A stretch of 64,000 bases of DNA from Halanaerobium saccharolyticum. Lineage in GTDB: Bacteria > Bacillota > Halanaerobiia > Halanaerobiales > Halanaerobiaceae. Numbering within the stretch: the stretch's first letter is position 1; each line of letters begins with the position of its first letter. The DNA lies in assembly GCF_004362045.1 (NCBI RefSeq), contig NZ_SNWX01000002.1, forward strand, positions 62,001 through 126,000. Reading direction: 5' to 3'. The notes beneath the pieces were generated by a model. That model was not told where the DNA came from, made no database searches, and saw only the letters and a program-made list of their open reading frames with translations. The translations under genes and the position numbers were made by a program. This document shows, piece by piece, positions 43,804 through 52,502 of this stretch.

Positions 43804-43820
43804 GGTCGAAAAATGTCGAA
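43804..43820 (+). promoter_or_regulatory. Tandem Spo0A-like (0A) boxes
   Basis: GGTCGAA (43804-43810) and TGTCGAA (43814-43820) are direct repeats with 10-base spacing, as at 29551-29567. They lie between the nucleotidase stop and its terminator. Both sites share flanking CCGTTTA and a downstream GTAGAGGG-containing hairpin. Confidence 0.45.
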
Positions 43821-43831
43821 TATACAACAAA

Positions 43832-43869
43832 AACCCCCTCTATTGATTTTTCAGTAGAGGGTTTTTTTC
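43832..43869 (+). terminator. Terminator after the 5'-nucleotidase gene
   Basis: CCCTCTATTGA pairs with TCAGTAGAGGG (one wobble) and is followed by T7. Confidence 0.9.
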
Positions 43870-43981
43870 GGTTATATCATTAAAAGAGAACATCTGCTTT
43901 ACAATTGTCAAAAAATTAGATAAAATCAAGCTGTAATTTAAGCTAGTGAAGTAATAAAATAACAAAGAGGAGGTAATTATT

Positions 43982-45700
43982 ATTAGTGGAGAAACAGTTG
44001 GATTTTTATCAATAATTCCACCCCTGCTGGCTATTTTGCTGGCAATGTATACCAGGGAGGTACTTATTTCTTTATTTGCTGGAGTCTGGTCTGCGGCTTT
44101 GATTATTAGCAGCTGGAATCCGATTTCGGCAACTGCATTGTCTTTACGCTGGATTGTTAGTACAGTTAATGATCCCTGGAATGCTAAATTTTTGATTTTG
44201 ATTATGCTGATGGGAGCGGGAGCAGCCTTGATTTACAAGTCGGGAAGTGTGCTGGCCCTGGAAAATTGGATGGGTAATGCCGTCAGGACTTCAAGAGATT
44301 CGCAGATCTTAACCTGGATGATTGGAATGTTTATCTTTATCGACTCTTATACCAGTACAATTGTAACTGGAAATGCAACCCGGGATGTGAGTAGCAAAAA
44401 TAAAACATCCAGAGAAGCACATTCCTATATCTTAGATTCCACAACTGCTCCGGTGACAACCTTTGGTCCGGTTTCCAACTGGATTGGTTATCAGGTTTCG
44501 ATGATTGCAGCAGGATTTACGGCTGCTGGAATAACTGCTGAGCAGATTGGAGTTACACCTTATGCCGTATTTTTGCGTTCTATTCCCTGGAATTTTTACT
44601 GTCTTTTAGCATTTTTTATGGTTGGTTTTGTAGCCATAACTCAGAGATATTATGGGCCAATGCTTGATGCAGAATGGCGGGCACGTAAAGAGGGGAAGTT
44701 AATGAAAGATGGCGCAGAGGCTTTATCAGATATTAGTACTGATGTAGGTGAACAGAGTCAGTTGAATCCAAAATTGATGAACTTCTTTTTACCAATTATT
44801 TCATTATTAGTGGTCAGTGTATTTTCTATGTGGTGGCTTGGTGATGGGTATCAGGCCGGAGTTAGTATTGCTCAGGCATTTCAGGAGACTGATATAGCAC
44901 TGGCCCTGCTTTATGGTTCCTTTGCCTTTGTCTTTTTTGCTCTTGTCGGAGCCCTGGCTTATAAAACGATGTCCTTAAGTGAAGCCAGTGATGCAGTAAT
45001 TGATGGTTTTAAAACTATGATTATTGCAGCTGCGATTATAATTTTAGCCTGGACAATTGGCTATGCAACTGATCAGGTTGGGACTGCAGACTATGTAGTA
45101 AATATTTTAATGAACATTGGCTTACCGGGTAGGGCACTGCCGATAATTATCTTTTTAGCGGCAATGTTTATTTCCTTTACTACCGGGACTTCCTGGGGAA
45201 CAATGGCTATTTTAACACCAATTGCTGTTTCTACAGGTTATGAATTAGTAGGATTTAGTATTGTACCGGTTCTGATGGGTATTTTATTTGGAGGAGCTAT
45301 TTTTGGAGACCATGTATCTCCAATTTCTGACACTACTGTCATGTCTTCAATCTTTGCCGGTTCTGATCATATTGACCATGTAAGTTCACAGATTCCTTTT
45401 GCTTTAACAGCTGCTGGAGTTACAATTTTTACTTTAATACTCTATGCTTTAGGAATTGATTCTGTAGTTATTCTATTAACTGTAGCTTTTGGGCTGACCA
45501 TAGTTTTAACAGTTCTCTTAAATAAATATGATGCAAAAAGAAAAGGACTGCCTGAGGTAATGCCGACTGTTGAAGAAATTAAAGCCGGGAGCACTTCCGG
45601 TAGTAAAATGAAGATTTTTAACAGAATTGCTGCTGCAGCTGCAGCTTTTTATCTAATCTATATGATCAGCATTTTCCTCTTTGCAAATCTGGCATCGTAG
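43982..45700 (+). CDS. nhaC: NhaC-family Na+/H+ antiporter, probable ATT start
   Basis: The membrane protein has about 572 residues with a dozen hydrophobic segments. It carries the family patterns GNATRDVSS, DSTTAPVTTFGPVSNWIGYQ, FTTGTSWGTMAILTPIAV and FGDHVSPISDTTVMSS. Such transporters expel Na+ (or swap malate/lactate) and suit a salt-loving cell. The conserved start region (FLSIIPPLLAILLAM) lies upstream of the first standard start codon in frame (TTG 44036). GAGGAGG at 43967-43973 is placed for initiation at ATT 43982, 8 bases downstream; no ATG, GTG or TTG is available there in frame. I therefore extend the gene to the ATT. Confidence 0.85.
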   Translation: MSGETVGFLSIIPPLLAILLAMYTREVLISLFAGVWSAALIISSWNPISATALSLRWIVSTVNDPWNAKFLILIMLMGAGAALIYKSGSVLALENWMGNAVRTSRDSQILTWMIGMFIFIDSYTSTIVTGNATRDVSSKNKTSREAHSYILDSTTAPVTTFGPVSNWIGYQVSMIAAGFTAAGITAEQIGVTPYAVFLRSIPWNFYCLLAFFMVGFVAITQRYYGPMLDAEWRARKEGKLMKDGAEALSDISTDVGEQSQLNPKLMNFFLPIISLLVVSVFSMWWLGDGYQAGVSIAQAFQETDIALALLYGSFAFVFFALVGALAYKTMSLSEASDAVIDGFKTMIIAAAIIILAWTIGYATDQVGTADYVVNILMNIGLPGRALPIIIFLAAMFISFTTGTSWGTMAILTPIAVSTGYELVGFSIVPVLMGILFGGAIFGDHVSPISDTTVMSSIFAGSDHIDHVSSQIPFALTAAGVTIFTLILYALGIDSVVILLTVAFGLTIVLTVLLNKYDAKRKGLPEVMPTVEEIKAGSTSGSKMKIFNRIAAAAAAFYLIYMISIFLFANLAS

Positions 45701-45756
45701 TTTACTCAGAAATTCGAATTAGAAAATAATTTAGTTATAAAAATGAAATAATTTTA

Positions 45757-45813
45757 TTTCCCCTGAGTCTTTTAAGTTGCATTAACAGGCAGCTTAAATT
45801 CTCAGGGGATTTA
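45757..45813 (+). terminator. Large hairpin terminator after nhaC
   Basis: TCCCCTGAG pairs with CTCAGGGGA, with an inner TTTAAG/CTTAAA stem, followed by TTTATTATT. The 225 bases after it up to ygiQ hold a promoter-like site, a palindrome and AT-rich sequence. Confidence 0.8.
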
Positions 45814-45880
45814 TTATTGAAGCAGCCAGAAGATGTGAAATTAATCATTTGTCCGCAAATTCGATTTAGTAGTATTTTTC

Positions 45881-45972
45881 TGCTATAATAGTGAATAGAT
45901 TGCCTTGATAAAAATGAGATGGAATTTTAGTCTTATAAGAACTATAAAAATTACTTTTAGGACAAATGTCCT
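45881..45972 (+). promoter_or_regulatory. Extended -10 promoter and palindrome upstream of ygiQ
   Basis: TGCTATAAT (45881-45889) is an extended -10 element. Seventy bases downstream AGGACA-AA-TGTCCT (45959-45972) forms a short inverted repeat in the leader, a possible operator. The regulator is unknown. Confidence 0.4.
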
Positions 45973-46038
45973 TATTTATAAAATTTTAAAAATAATTTTT
46001 TGAACTCAGGAATAATAAAGGAGTTACTGATAAATTAA

Positions 46039-47895
46039 ATGGAAAAGAAAAAGCAGGATTTAAAGCAGAAAGAAAATGAAGAAAAATTTGAAAATCCAAG
46101 AGATCAGTTTATGGTAATTTCAAAAGATGATATGCGAAAAAGAGGCTGGGAAGAGCTTGATTTTATTATTGTCAGCGGTGATGCCTATCTGGATCACCCT
46201 TCTTTTGGCACAGCGATTATTGCCCGGGTCTTAGAAGATGCCGGGTTTAAAGTGGGGATAATTGCTCAACCTGACTGGAGATCAACAGCAGATTTTAAAA
46301 AGCTGGGTAAACCAAAGTTTGGATTTCTGGTAACTGCCGGCAACATGGATTCGATGGTTAACCACTATTCAGTTTCCAGACACCGCCGCAGCTATGATAA
46401 TTATTCTCCCGGTGGAGAAAGTGGTCAGCGTCCGGATCGGGCAACTATAGTTTACAGTAATCGTCTGCGGGAAGCCTATGGAGAGATCCCAATAATCATT
46501 GGTGGGATTGAGGCCAGTCTGCGCCGTTTTGCCTACTTTGACTACTGGGATGACAGTGTTCGCCGCTCCCTGCTTTTTGACAGCAGAGCTGATCTTTTAG
46601 TTTATGGAATGGGAGAAAAACAGATTTTAAAAATTGCAGAAAATTTAGAAGCTGGACTGGAAATTAAATATATTAATTATCTGCCGGGGACAGCCTTTAT
46701 TGCTGATGAGCTGGAATCTTTATATGATTATGAACTTTTACCATCCTATGAGGAAGTAAAAAGCAGCAAGAAGCAGTATGCTTATGCTTATAAAATTGAA
46801 TATCTAGAACAGGATCCAATTAGAGGTCAGCAGCTGGTACAGCAGCATGGAAACCGTTATTTAGTTCAAAACCCACCTGTTGAGCCCCTAAGTCAGGAAG
46901 AACTGGATCATATTTATACACTGCCCTATCAGCGGGATTATCACCCTGCTTACGAAAGAGATGGTGGGGTCCCGGCGATTAAAGAAGTTAAATTCAGTCT
47001 GGTTAGTTCCCGCGGTTGTTTTGGTGCCTGTTCATTTTGTGCCATATCTTTTCATCAGGGAAAAATGATGACAGCCCGCAGTAAAGAATCACTGCTGGAA
47101 GAGGCCAGGCAGATAATTGCTCTGGATGATTTTAAAGGCTATATCCATGATGTAGGAGGACCAACTGCTAATTTTCGTAAGCCTTCCTGCACAGATCAGC
47201 TTTCGCGGGGGATGTGTAAGGGCAAAGAATGTATGTTTCCTGATCCCTGCAGCAAATTAGAGGTGGATCACGAAGAATATTTTGAGATTTTGAGAGAATT
47301 AAGGAAGCTGCCGGAAGTGAAAAAGGTTTTTGTTCGCTCCGGTATTCGCTTTGATTATCTTTTAGAAGACGAAGGAAGCCGTAAATATTTAAAAGAGCTG
47401 GCAGCCCATCATGTAAGTGGTCAGCTTAAAGTGGCTCCGGAACATGTTTCAGATAAAGTTTTAAGCTATATGGGTAAACCCGGAATAGAAGTTTTTGATA
47501 AATTTAGAAAGGCCTTTTATCAGGTTAATCAAGAAATTGGTTTAGAACAATATCTAATCCCCTATTTTATTTCCAGCCACCCGGGCAGCCGCCTGGAAGA
47601 TGCGGTAGAGCTGGCAGAATACTTAAGGGATATTAATCATCACCCTGATCAGGTGCAGGATTTTTATCCAACTCCAGGAACAATGGCTACTGCAATGTAT
47701 TACAGCGGCTATGATCCCCGGACAATGGAGGAAGTTTATGTAGCCAGGTCTAGAGAAGCCAAAAAAATGCAGAGGGCCTTACTGCAGTATCACAAAAAGG
47801 AAAATCAGCAAATAGTGCGTAAAGCTTTAAAAATGGCCGGTCGTAAAGATTTAATTGGTTATGATAAAAAATCACTTGTACCACCTACTCATTAG
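46039..47895 (+). CDS. YgiQ-family radical SAM protein
   Basis: The 618-residue protein has the B12-binding-like N-terminal UPF0313 region (FIIVSGDAYLDHPSFGTAII and FLVTAGNMDSMVNHYSVSR). A radical-SAM core follows with CFGACSFC near residue 332, and a Cys-rich segment CKGKECMFPDPC lies near residue 395. YgiQ proteins are widespread radical-SAM enzymes whose reaction is not established. It lies 32 bases upstream of larE and may be co-transcribed with the nickel-pincer genes. Confidence 0.93.
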   Translation: MEKKKQDLKQKENEEKFENPRDQFMVISKDDMRKRGWEELDFIIVSGDAYLDHPSFGTAIIARVLEDAGFKVGIIAQPDWRSTADFKKLGKPKFGFLVTAGNMDSMVNHYSVSRHRRSYDNYSPGGESGQRPDRATIVYSNRLREAYGEIPIIIGGIEASLRRFAYFDYWDDSVRRSLLFDSRADLLVYGMGEKQILKIAENLEAGLEIKYINYLPGTAFIADELESLYDYELLPSYEEVKSSKKQYAYAYKIEYLEQDPIRGQQLVQQHGNRYLVQNPPVEPLSQEELDHIYTLPYQRDYHPAYERDGGVPAIKEVKFSLVSSRGCFGACSFCAISFHQGKMMTARSKESLLEEARQIIALDDFKGYIHDVGGPTANFRKPSCTDQLSRGMCKGKECMFPDPCSKLEVDHEEYFEILRELRKLPEVKKVFVRSGIRFDYLLEDEGSRKYLKELAAHHVSGQLKVAPEHVSDKVLSYMGKPGIEVFDKFRKAFYQVNQEIGLEQYLIPYFISSHPGSRLEDAVELAEYLRDINHHPDQVQDFYPTPGTMATAMYYSGYDPRTMEEVYVARSREAKKMQRALLQYHKKENQQIVRKALKMAGRKDLIGYDKKSLVPPTH

Positions 47896-47927
47896 TAATT
47901 TGAAATAAACCAGCAGGAGGTATTTTA

Positions 47928-48746
47928 ATGTCTACAGTAACCACAGCTGACAAATACAACTTATTATTAGATAACCTAAAAGAGCTTGAACCTTTTGTAA
48001 TTGCCTTTTCGGGAGGAGTTGACAGCACCTTTTTAACTGCTGCAGCTCAAAAAGCCGGAGCCGAATTTGAAGCGGTAACGGTTAACACTCCTTTTGTCCC
48101 GGATAGAGAAATTAGGGAAGTTGCTGAACTGGTAGAGGAATTAAATTTTGAACATCAGCAAATAGAAATAGAGCTTTCAGAACTGAAAAAAGCAGCAGCA
48201 AACACGGCTGAGCGCTGTTATCACTGCAAAAAAGTAATTTTTAATCAGATTCTTGATTATGCTGCTGGTAAAACAGTGGTCGAAGGTTCTAATCTTGATG
48301 ACACCGGTGATTATCGCCCGGGACGTAAAGCCTTACAGGAACTGGGAGTTAAAAGCCCGCTGCTTGCAGCCCAGCTGACAAAAAAAGAAATTAGAATGCT
48401 CTCAAAAGATCTAGGGCTGGTGACCTGGAATAAGCCAACATTATCCTGTCTGGCTACCCGGGTTTCCTATAACAATCCGATTACAGCAGAGAGACTGGAA
48501 AAAATAGAAATTGCCGAGGAGCTGCTTCGCCGAAATGGATTTAAGCAGTTCAGGGTTCGAGACCACAACAATCTGGCCCGAATAGAATTATCGGAAGCTG
48601 ACAGAGAAAAAATTATGGATTTAAATTTAATGGATAAACTGTCTGACAAATTACAGAAATTAGGGTTTCAATATGTTACCCTGGATCTGTCGGCCTATCA
48701 AAGTGGAAGTATGAATAAAGAAATTCTGGAGGGAAAAGATGAATAA
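47928..48746 (+). CDS. larE: LarE, sacrificial sulfur transferase for the nickel-pincer nucleotide
   Basis: The 272-residue PP-loop enzyme has the ATP motif FSGGVDSTFL at about residues 26-35, ERCYHCKK, GSNLDDTGDYRPG, and the sacrificial Cys in LSCLATRV at about residue 178. It adds sulfur to the LarB product while turning its own Cys into dehydroalanine. AGGAGG precedes the ATG. It overlaps larB by eight bases. Confidence 0.95.
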   Translation: MSTVTTADKYNLLLDNLKELEPFVIAFSGGVDSTFLTAAAQKAGAEFEAVTVNTPFVPDREIREVAELVEELNFEHQQIEIELSELKKAAANTAERCYHCKKVIFNQILDYAAGKTVVEGSNLDDTGDYRPGRKALQELGVKSPLLAAQLTKKEIRMLSKDLGLVTWNKPTLSCLATRVSYNNPITAERLEKIEIAEELLRRNGFKQFRVRDHNNLARIELSEADREKIMDLNLMDKLSDKLQKLGFQYVTLDLSAYQSGSMNKEILEGKDE

Positions 48747-49509
48747 AGAAGATGTTACAGCTATCTTAGAAAAAGTTAAAAATGGAGAAGTGGAGGTAGA
48801 TGCAGCAGCTGCTTTTTTAAAGGATCTGCCGTTTAAAGATCTGGGATTTGCTAAAGTAGATAATCACCGCAGTCTGCGCAATGGTTATCCTGAGGTGATT
48901 TACTGTGAGGGGAAATCTTTAGCCGAAATTGAAGGTATAGTTAAAGAAATGTTGAAACACGAGAATAATATACTGGCCAGCAGAGCCAGCAAAAAAGTCT
49001 ATGAGCGAATTAAAGAAATTGCACCTGAGGCGGTTTATCATGAGCGGCCGCAGATGATTTTTATAGAAAAACAAAAGCTGGAGAAGACTAAGAGCAAAAT
49101 TCTGGTTGTCAGTGGTGGAACTTCGGATATCCCGGTGGCAGAAGAAGCTGTAGTAACTGCCGAAGCTCTGGGAAATTCTGTTGAGCGCCTCTATGATGTT
49201 GGAGTAGCCGGGATTCACCGTCTGCTGGGCAATCTGGATAAATTTAATGAGGCCCAGGTAATTATAACAGTAGCTGGAATGGAAGGAGCTCTGGCCAGTG
49301 TAGTCGGCGGCTTAGTTGACAAACCAGTAATTGCTGTTCCAACCAGTGTTGGTTACGGAACTAATTTTGGCGGAGTTTCTGCCCTGCTGACAATGCTCAA
49401 CAGCTGTGCCAGCGGCATTGGAGTAGTCAATATAGATAATGGATTTGGTGCTGCCTATCTGGCCAGTACAATTAACTTACAGATAGAAAAAGCAAGAGAG
49501 GAAGGATAA
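48739..49509 (+). CDS. larB: LarB, nicotinic acid adenine dinucleotide carboxylase/hydrolase
   Basis: The 256-residue protein is PurE-like in its C-terminal half (VVSGGTSDIPVAEEAVVTAE, VAGMEGALASVVGGLV, PTSVGYGTNFGGVSALLTML) and has the LarB N-terminal region (KVDNHRSLRNGYPEVIYCEG). It starts nickel-pincer cofactor synthesis by carboxylating the pyridinium ring of NaAD and releasing AMP. It lies between larE and larC in a tight operon. Confidence 0.95.
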   Translation: MNKEDVTAILEKVKNGEVEVDAAAAFLKDLPFKDLGFAKVDNHRSLRNGYPEVIYCEGKSLAEIEGIVKEMLKHENNILASRASKKVYERIKEIAPEAVYHERPQMIFIEKQKLEKTKSKILVVSGGTSDIPVAEEAVVTAEALGNSVERLYDVGVAGIHRLLGNLDKFNEAQVIITVAGMEGALASVVGGLVDKPVIAVPTSVGYGTNFGGVSALLTMLNSCASGIGVVNIDNGFGAAYLASTINLQIEKAREEG

Positions 49510-49510
49510 G

Positions 49511-50545
49511 ATGGAAAAAATATTATACTTTGATTTACTTTCCGGAATCAGTGGAGATATGACAATTGCATCTCTGCTTGATCTGGGAGTGGATCAGGAT
49601 AGATTTTTAAAAGAATTAAAAAAGTTAAATCTTGCCGGTTATGAGATTGAAATTTCTACTGTGCAGAAAAATGGAATTACTGCCACCGATTTTAAAGTTG
49701 TTTTAGAGGATGAGATTCACCCTGATCATGTGTCGACTGGAAATGACAAAGCTGCTGAGGGTCATCATTCTGGACACCATGAACATCATGAAGACCATGA
49801 ACAGAGTAAACAATCTCATGAGCACCAGCATCAGGCTGGCTGTAATGGCTGTGGCAACCATGGTAACCATGGTGACCACGATCATGGCGCTGGTGAACAT
49901 AAACACTCTCAGTCTGAACACGGCTGTGGAGAGCATCAGCATGAGAGTCAGCATCAGGATAAGCATCACCACAATCATGAGGAAGGACATTCTCACAACC
50001 ACAGCAGCAATAATCATGTCCATCGTAATTTTAATGATATCAAAGAGTTAATCAACCAGAGCCAGCTCAACCAGAAAGTAAAAGAGCTGAGTATTGATAT
50101 TTTTGCAAAAGTAGCAGAGGCTGAGGCAAAAGTCCATAATAAGTCGATTGATGAAGTTCATTTTCACGAAGTAGGAGCTGTTGATTCTATAGTGGATATT
50201 GTAGGTACAGCTATTTTAGTTGAAATGCTTAATCCAGATCACATCTATGCTGCTGCCGTGCCTTTAGGTACCGGCTTTGTGGATGCCGCCCATGGTAGAA
50301 TTCCAATCCCGGCACCAGCAGCAATTGAAATTTTAAAAGGAGTACCTGTTTACTCAACAGGAGTTAGGGGAGAACTGGTTACTCCAACCGGGGCTGCTAT
50401 CATTAAAACTCTGGCAGAAGAATTTATTGAAATGCCAGAAGTTGAGATAGAGAAAATCGCTTATGGAGCTGGCAAAAAGGATTTTGAAATCACAAATTTA
50501 CTGCGGGTTTATCAGGCTAAAAAAAAAGTAAAGAAAAGCTCTTAA
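49511..50545 (+). CDS. larC: LarC1, N-terminal part of the nickel insertion protein, with a long His-rich insert
   Basis: The 344-residue frame encodes the LarC start (ILYFDLLSGISGDMTIASLLDLG) and the core (HFHEVGAVDSIVDIVGTAIL, GRIPIPAPAAIEIL, TPTGAAI). Between residues 73 and 170 is an unusually long stretch with some forty His plus Asp/Glu and a few Cys, likely binding or storing nickel. The frame ends just after A9, and the missing C-terminal domain continues in the -1 frame from 50521. Together they make full-length LarC, which puts Ni into the pincer nucleotide using CTP. The ATG follows larB by one base. Confidence 0.93.
   Translation: MEKILYFDLLSGISGDMTIASLLDLGVDQDRFLKELKKLNLAGYEIEISTVQKNGITATDFKVVLEDEIHPDHVSTGNDKAAEGHHSGHHEHHEDHEQSKQSHEHQHQAGCNGCGNHGNHGDHDHGAGEHKHSQSEHGCGEHQHESQHQDKHHHNHEEGHSHNHSSNNHVHRNFNDIKELINQSQLNQKVKELSIDIFAKVAEAEAKVHNKSIDEVHFHEVGAVDSIVDIVGTAILVEMLNPDHIYAAAVPLGTGFVDAAHGRIPIPAPAAIEILKGVPVYSTGVRGELVTPTGAAIIKTLAEEFIEMPEVEIEKIAYGAGKKDFEITNLLRVYQAKKKVKKSS
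50519..50545 (+). promoter_or_regulatory. larC: Probable -1 ribosomal frameshift site in larC
   Basis: A run of nine A (50519-50527) in frame as AAA AAA AAA precedes the larC1 stop at 50543. A slip of one base back on A-AAA-AAA joins it to the frame that encodes the LarC C-terminal domain (LLILETNIDDMSGE). In Lactobacillus plantarum larC is also made by programmed frameshifting. No strong downstream stem-loop was noticed. Confidence 0.65.
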
Positions 50546-50976
50546 TTTTAGAAACAAATATTGATGATATGAGTGGAGAAATTTATTCTTATCTTTTTCC
50601 CAAATTGCTCAAAGCAGGTGCTAAGGATGTCTATCTCACAAATATTATGATGAAAAAGAATAGACCCGGTCAAAAACTGACTGTACTTACAGCTGCAGAT
50701 AAACGAAAAGAACTGGAAGAAATTATTTATAGAGAAACAACCACCCTGGGTATTAGGCACCGGGAAGTTGAGCGCAGCTGTCTGGAGCGCCGGTATTTTG
50801 ACTTAAATTCTTCCTTAGGAAAGGTAACCATTAAGGCCGGTTATTATGAGGGGGAGTTAATAAAATATTCTCCGGAATATGAAGAATGTCAGGAAATTGC
50901 TGAGAGAGAGAATATTGGACTGCAGAAAGTTTATGATCTCTTAAAAAAAGAGGCAGCAGAAAAATTATTTGCTTAA
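50521..50976 (+). CDS. larC: LarC2, C-terminal part of the nickel insertion protein
   Basis: This frame is open from 50521 and encodes the conserved LILETNIDDMSGEIYSYL, VYLTNIMMKKNRPGQKLTVL and VERSCLERRY of LarC. No ribosome binding site precedes its first ATG (50569), which lies inside the conserved block, so independent start is unlikely. It is best read as the C-terminal, CTP-binding half made by frameshifting from larC1. The protein ends KKEAAEKLFA. Confidence 0.9.
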   Translation, partial: KKSKEKLLILETNIDDMSGEIYSYLFPKLLKAGAKDVYLTNIMMKKNRPGQKLTVLTAADKRKELEEIIYRETTTLGIRHREVERSCLERRYFDLNSSLGKVTIKAGYYEGELIKYSPEYEECQEIAERENIGLQKVYDLLKKEAAEKLFA

Positions 50977-51007
50977 AAATTTTGACTTAACAGAGGTGAG
51001 AGCTGAT

Positions 51008-51415
51008 ATGATAAAATTTACTGTAATCGGAAAAGTTAGAAGTAAATTTAAAAAGCCGGTAGGCCCGGAAGAGATGAAAAATAATGAAAGTATTATTAAA
51101 ATTGAAGCTCAATATAAAGATGGCCTTTATAAAATAGAGGATTACGAATATCTAGAGATAGTTTATTACCTGCATCAGACAGAAGGTTATGATTTAATCT
51201 CCGAATGGAGAGTAGGGCCCAAAAGAGGTGTTTTTTCTTCCCGGAGTCCCAGACGCCCCAATCCAATTGGAGTTACCACAGTTAAATTATTAAAAAAAGA
51301 AGATAATAAACTCTTTGTCTACGGACTGGATGCAATCGATGGGACTCCGGTTTTAGATATCAAGGTTCACTCAGAATTAATGGATGAAACCTCTTCTCTG
51401 GAATTTGATATTTAG
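51008..51415 (+). CDS. TrmO/TsaA-family tRNA methyltransferase
   Basis: This small beta-barrel protein of 135 residues has the signature GVFSSRSPRRPNPIGVTTVKLL and GLDAIDGTPVLDIKVH. TrmO methylates N6-threonylcarbamoyl-adenosine at position 37 of some tRNAs using SAM; small members may have other substrates. I chose ATG 51008, after GAGGTGAGAG. It follows larC within 31 bases and is probably co-transcribed. Confidence 0.88.
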   Translation: MIKFTVIGKVRSKFKKPVGPEEMKNNESIIKIEAQYKDGLYKIEDYEYLEIVYYLHQTEGYDLISEWRVGPKRGVFSSRSPRRPNPIGVTTVKLLKKEDNKLFVYGLDAIDGTPVLDIKVHSELMDETSSLEFDI

Positions 51416-51511
51416 TTTTAGTCGCTTATTTTAGTTAGAAAATAAGCAGCTAAATTAAATCCTGAAGATTATTATGTTTACTGTTCTTTTAGCAAAATAT
51501 TTGAATCCTGG

Positions 51512-52270
51512 TTAATCTGAAAAATTAATTACTGCTAGTAATTTAAAGAGAATAATCAGGATAGAGATACCGGCAGTGATTATTACAGCCATAACAGGCA
51601 TCTGATAACTTAGCTGAGCACCGATAATTCCAGTATAAGCCCAGACAACTACCAGAGCAAAGGCAATATTTTTGTATTTATCCAGTATTTTAACTGTAAT
51701 TGCCAGCCCCAGCAAAATTCCTATCACTGCTGCAATATTGAGGAAATTAGCCGGCCAGTCTGATTTAAAATAGACCAGAACTGCCATCAGGTTTGCAATA
51801 GAAGCTACTATAACCCAGGCGGTATAAATACTGAAGGGGAATTTAAGTCCCAGGTATTCAGTCAGAGAATAATTTTGATAATTATGCAGTCTTTTAAAAA
51901 TTTGAAACAATGAGAAAGGTAAAATTAAAATAACCAGCATCGAAAGATAAAGCCTCTGATGATGCCAGAGATAAAGCCAGCTCATATTGGCTAAAGAAGC
52001 TATAATAAAATAGGGGCCAGTTGAAAATCTTTTTATAATTTCACCTTTTCCTGTAAACTGATAAATAATAAAGATTGTTAAAAAAAGATAGATTACGCCC
52101 CAGATTGAAAAGGTGAATCCCGCTGGTGTAAAAGGATTTTGATATAAATCAGATACTTCTCCACTGGAAATCCCATTAATCGGCAGATAATTTGCCAGAA
52201 AGTTAACAAAGATTGTGAGGAGTAAAAAGATCAGGTTAGTAATTTTAAGACCAAGTTTATTTTTTTGCAT
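51512..52270 (-). CDS. TspO/MBR-like membrane protein
   Basis: The 252-residue protein has about seven hydrophobic helices and the TspO-like NPFTPAGFTFSIWGVIYLFL. It is longer than classic TspO (about 160). Extended TspO-like proteins of this size occur in many bacteria; their role is unknown. AGAGGTG precedes the ATG. It is a single gene opposite to its neighbours, converging on trmO. A 9-bp hairpin (GCTTATTTT/AAAATAAGC, 51424-51447) lies in the gap between the two. Confidence 0.8.
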   Translation of the reverse strand: MQKNKLGLKITNLIFLLLTIFVNFLANYLPINGISSGEVSDLYQNPFTPAGFTFSIWGVIYLFLTIFIIYQFTGKGEIIKRFSTGPYFIIASLANMSWLYLWHHQRLYLSMLVILILPFSLFQIFKRLHNYQNYSLTEYLGLKFPFSIYTAWVIVASIANLMAVLVYFKSDWPANFLNIAAVIGILLGLAITVKILDKYKNIAFALVVVWAYTGIIGAQLSYQMPVMAVIITAGISILIILFKLLAVINFSD

Positions 52271-52468
52271 TAGTTCACCTCTTTTAGTTTTTATCCAGAA
52301 TTGAATTATATAAAACAGCAGCAGAAAAGGCTGTGATTATAATCATATTATGACTATAGTTTATATTTCTTTTTAAGTCTGATAAATCCTGCAAACAGCT
52401 TATTAAATTAGTACATTATCATGCTAAAGTACAAAAGAAATAATTTTGAAAAAATTCTCACAAAACTC

Positions 52469-52497
52469 TTGCCAAAGTGTTTTTAAAGTAGTATAAT
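52469..52497 (+). promoter_or_regulatory. Promoter of the 44-residue ORF
   Basis: TTGCCA (52469-52474) and TATAAT (52492-52497) have 17-base spacing. The 200 bases between this and the minus-strand tspO gene hold only AT-rich sequence, including the palindrome GATTATAATC. Confidence 0.7.
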
Positions 52498-52502
52498 CTA
52501 AT

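Noticed and set aside
49703-50051. Open frames on both strands over the His-rich part of larC
   Set aside because: They arise from the CAT/CAC-rich low-complexity stretch (Met/Val/Thr-rich in other frames) and have no start signals.
51424-51447. Hairpin between trmO and the TspO-like gene as an intrinsic terminator
   Set aside because: The nine-pair stem is followed by AGCTAAATTAAA, without a T-run on either strand.
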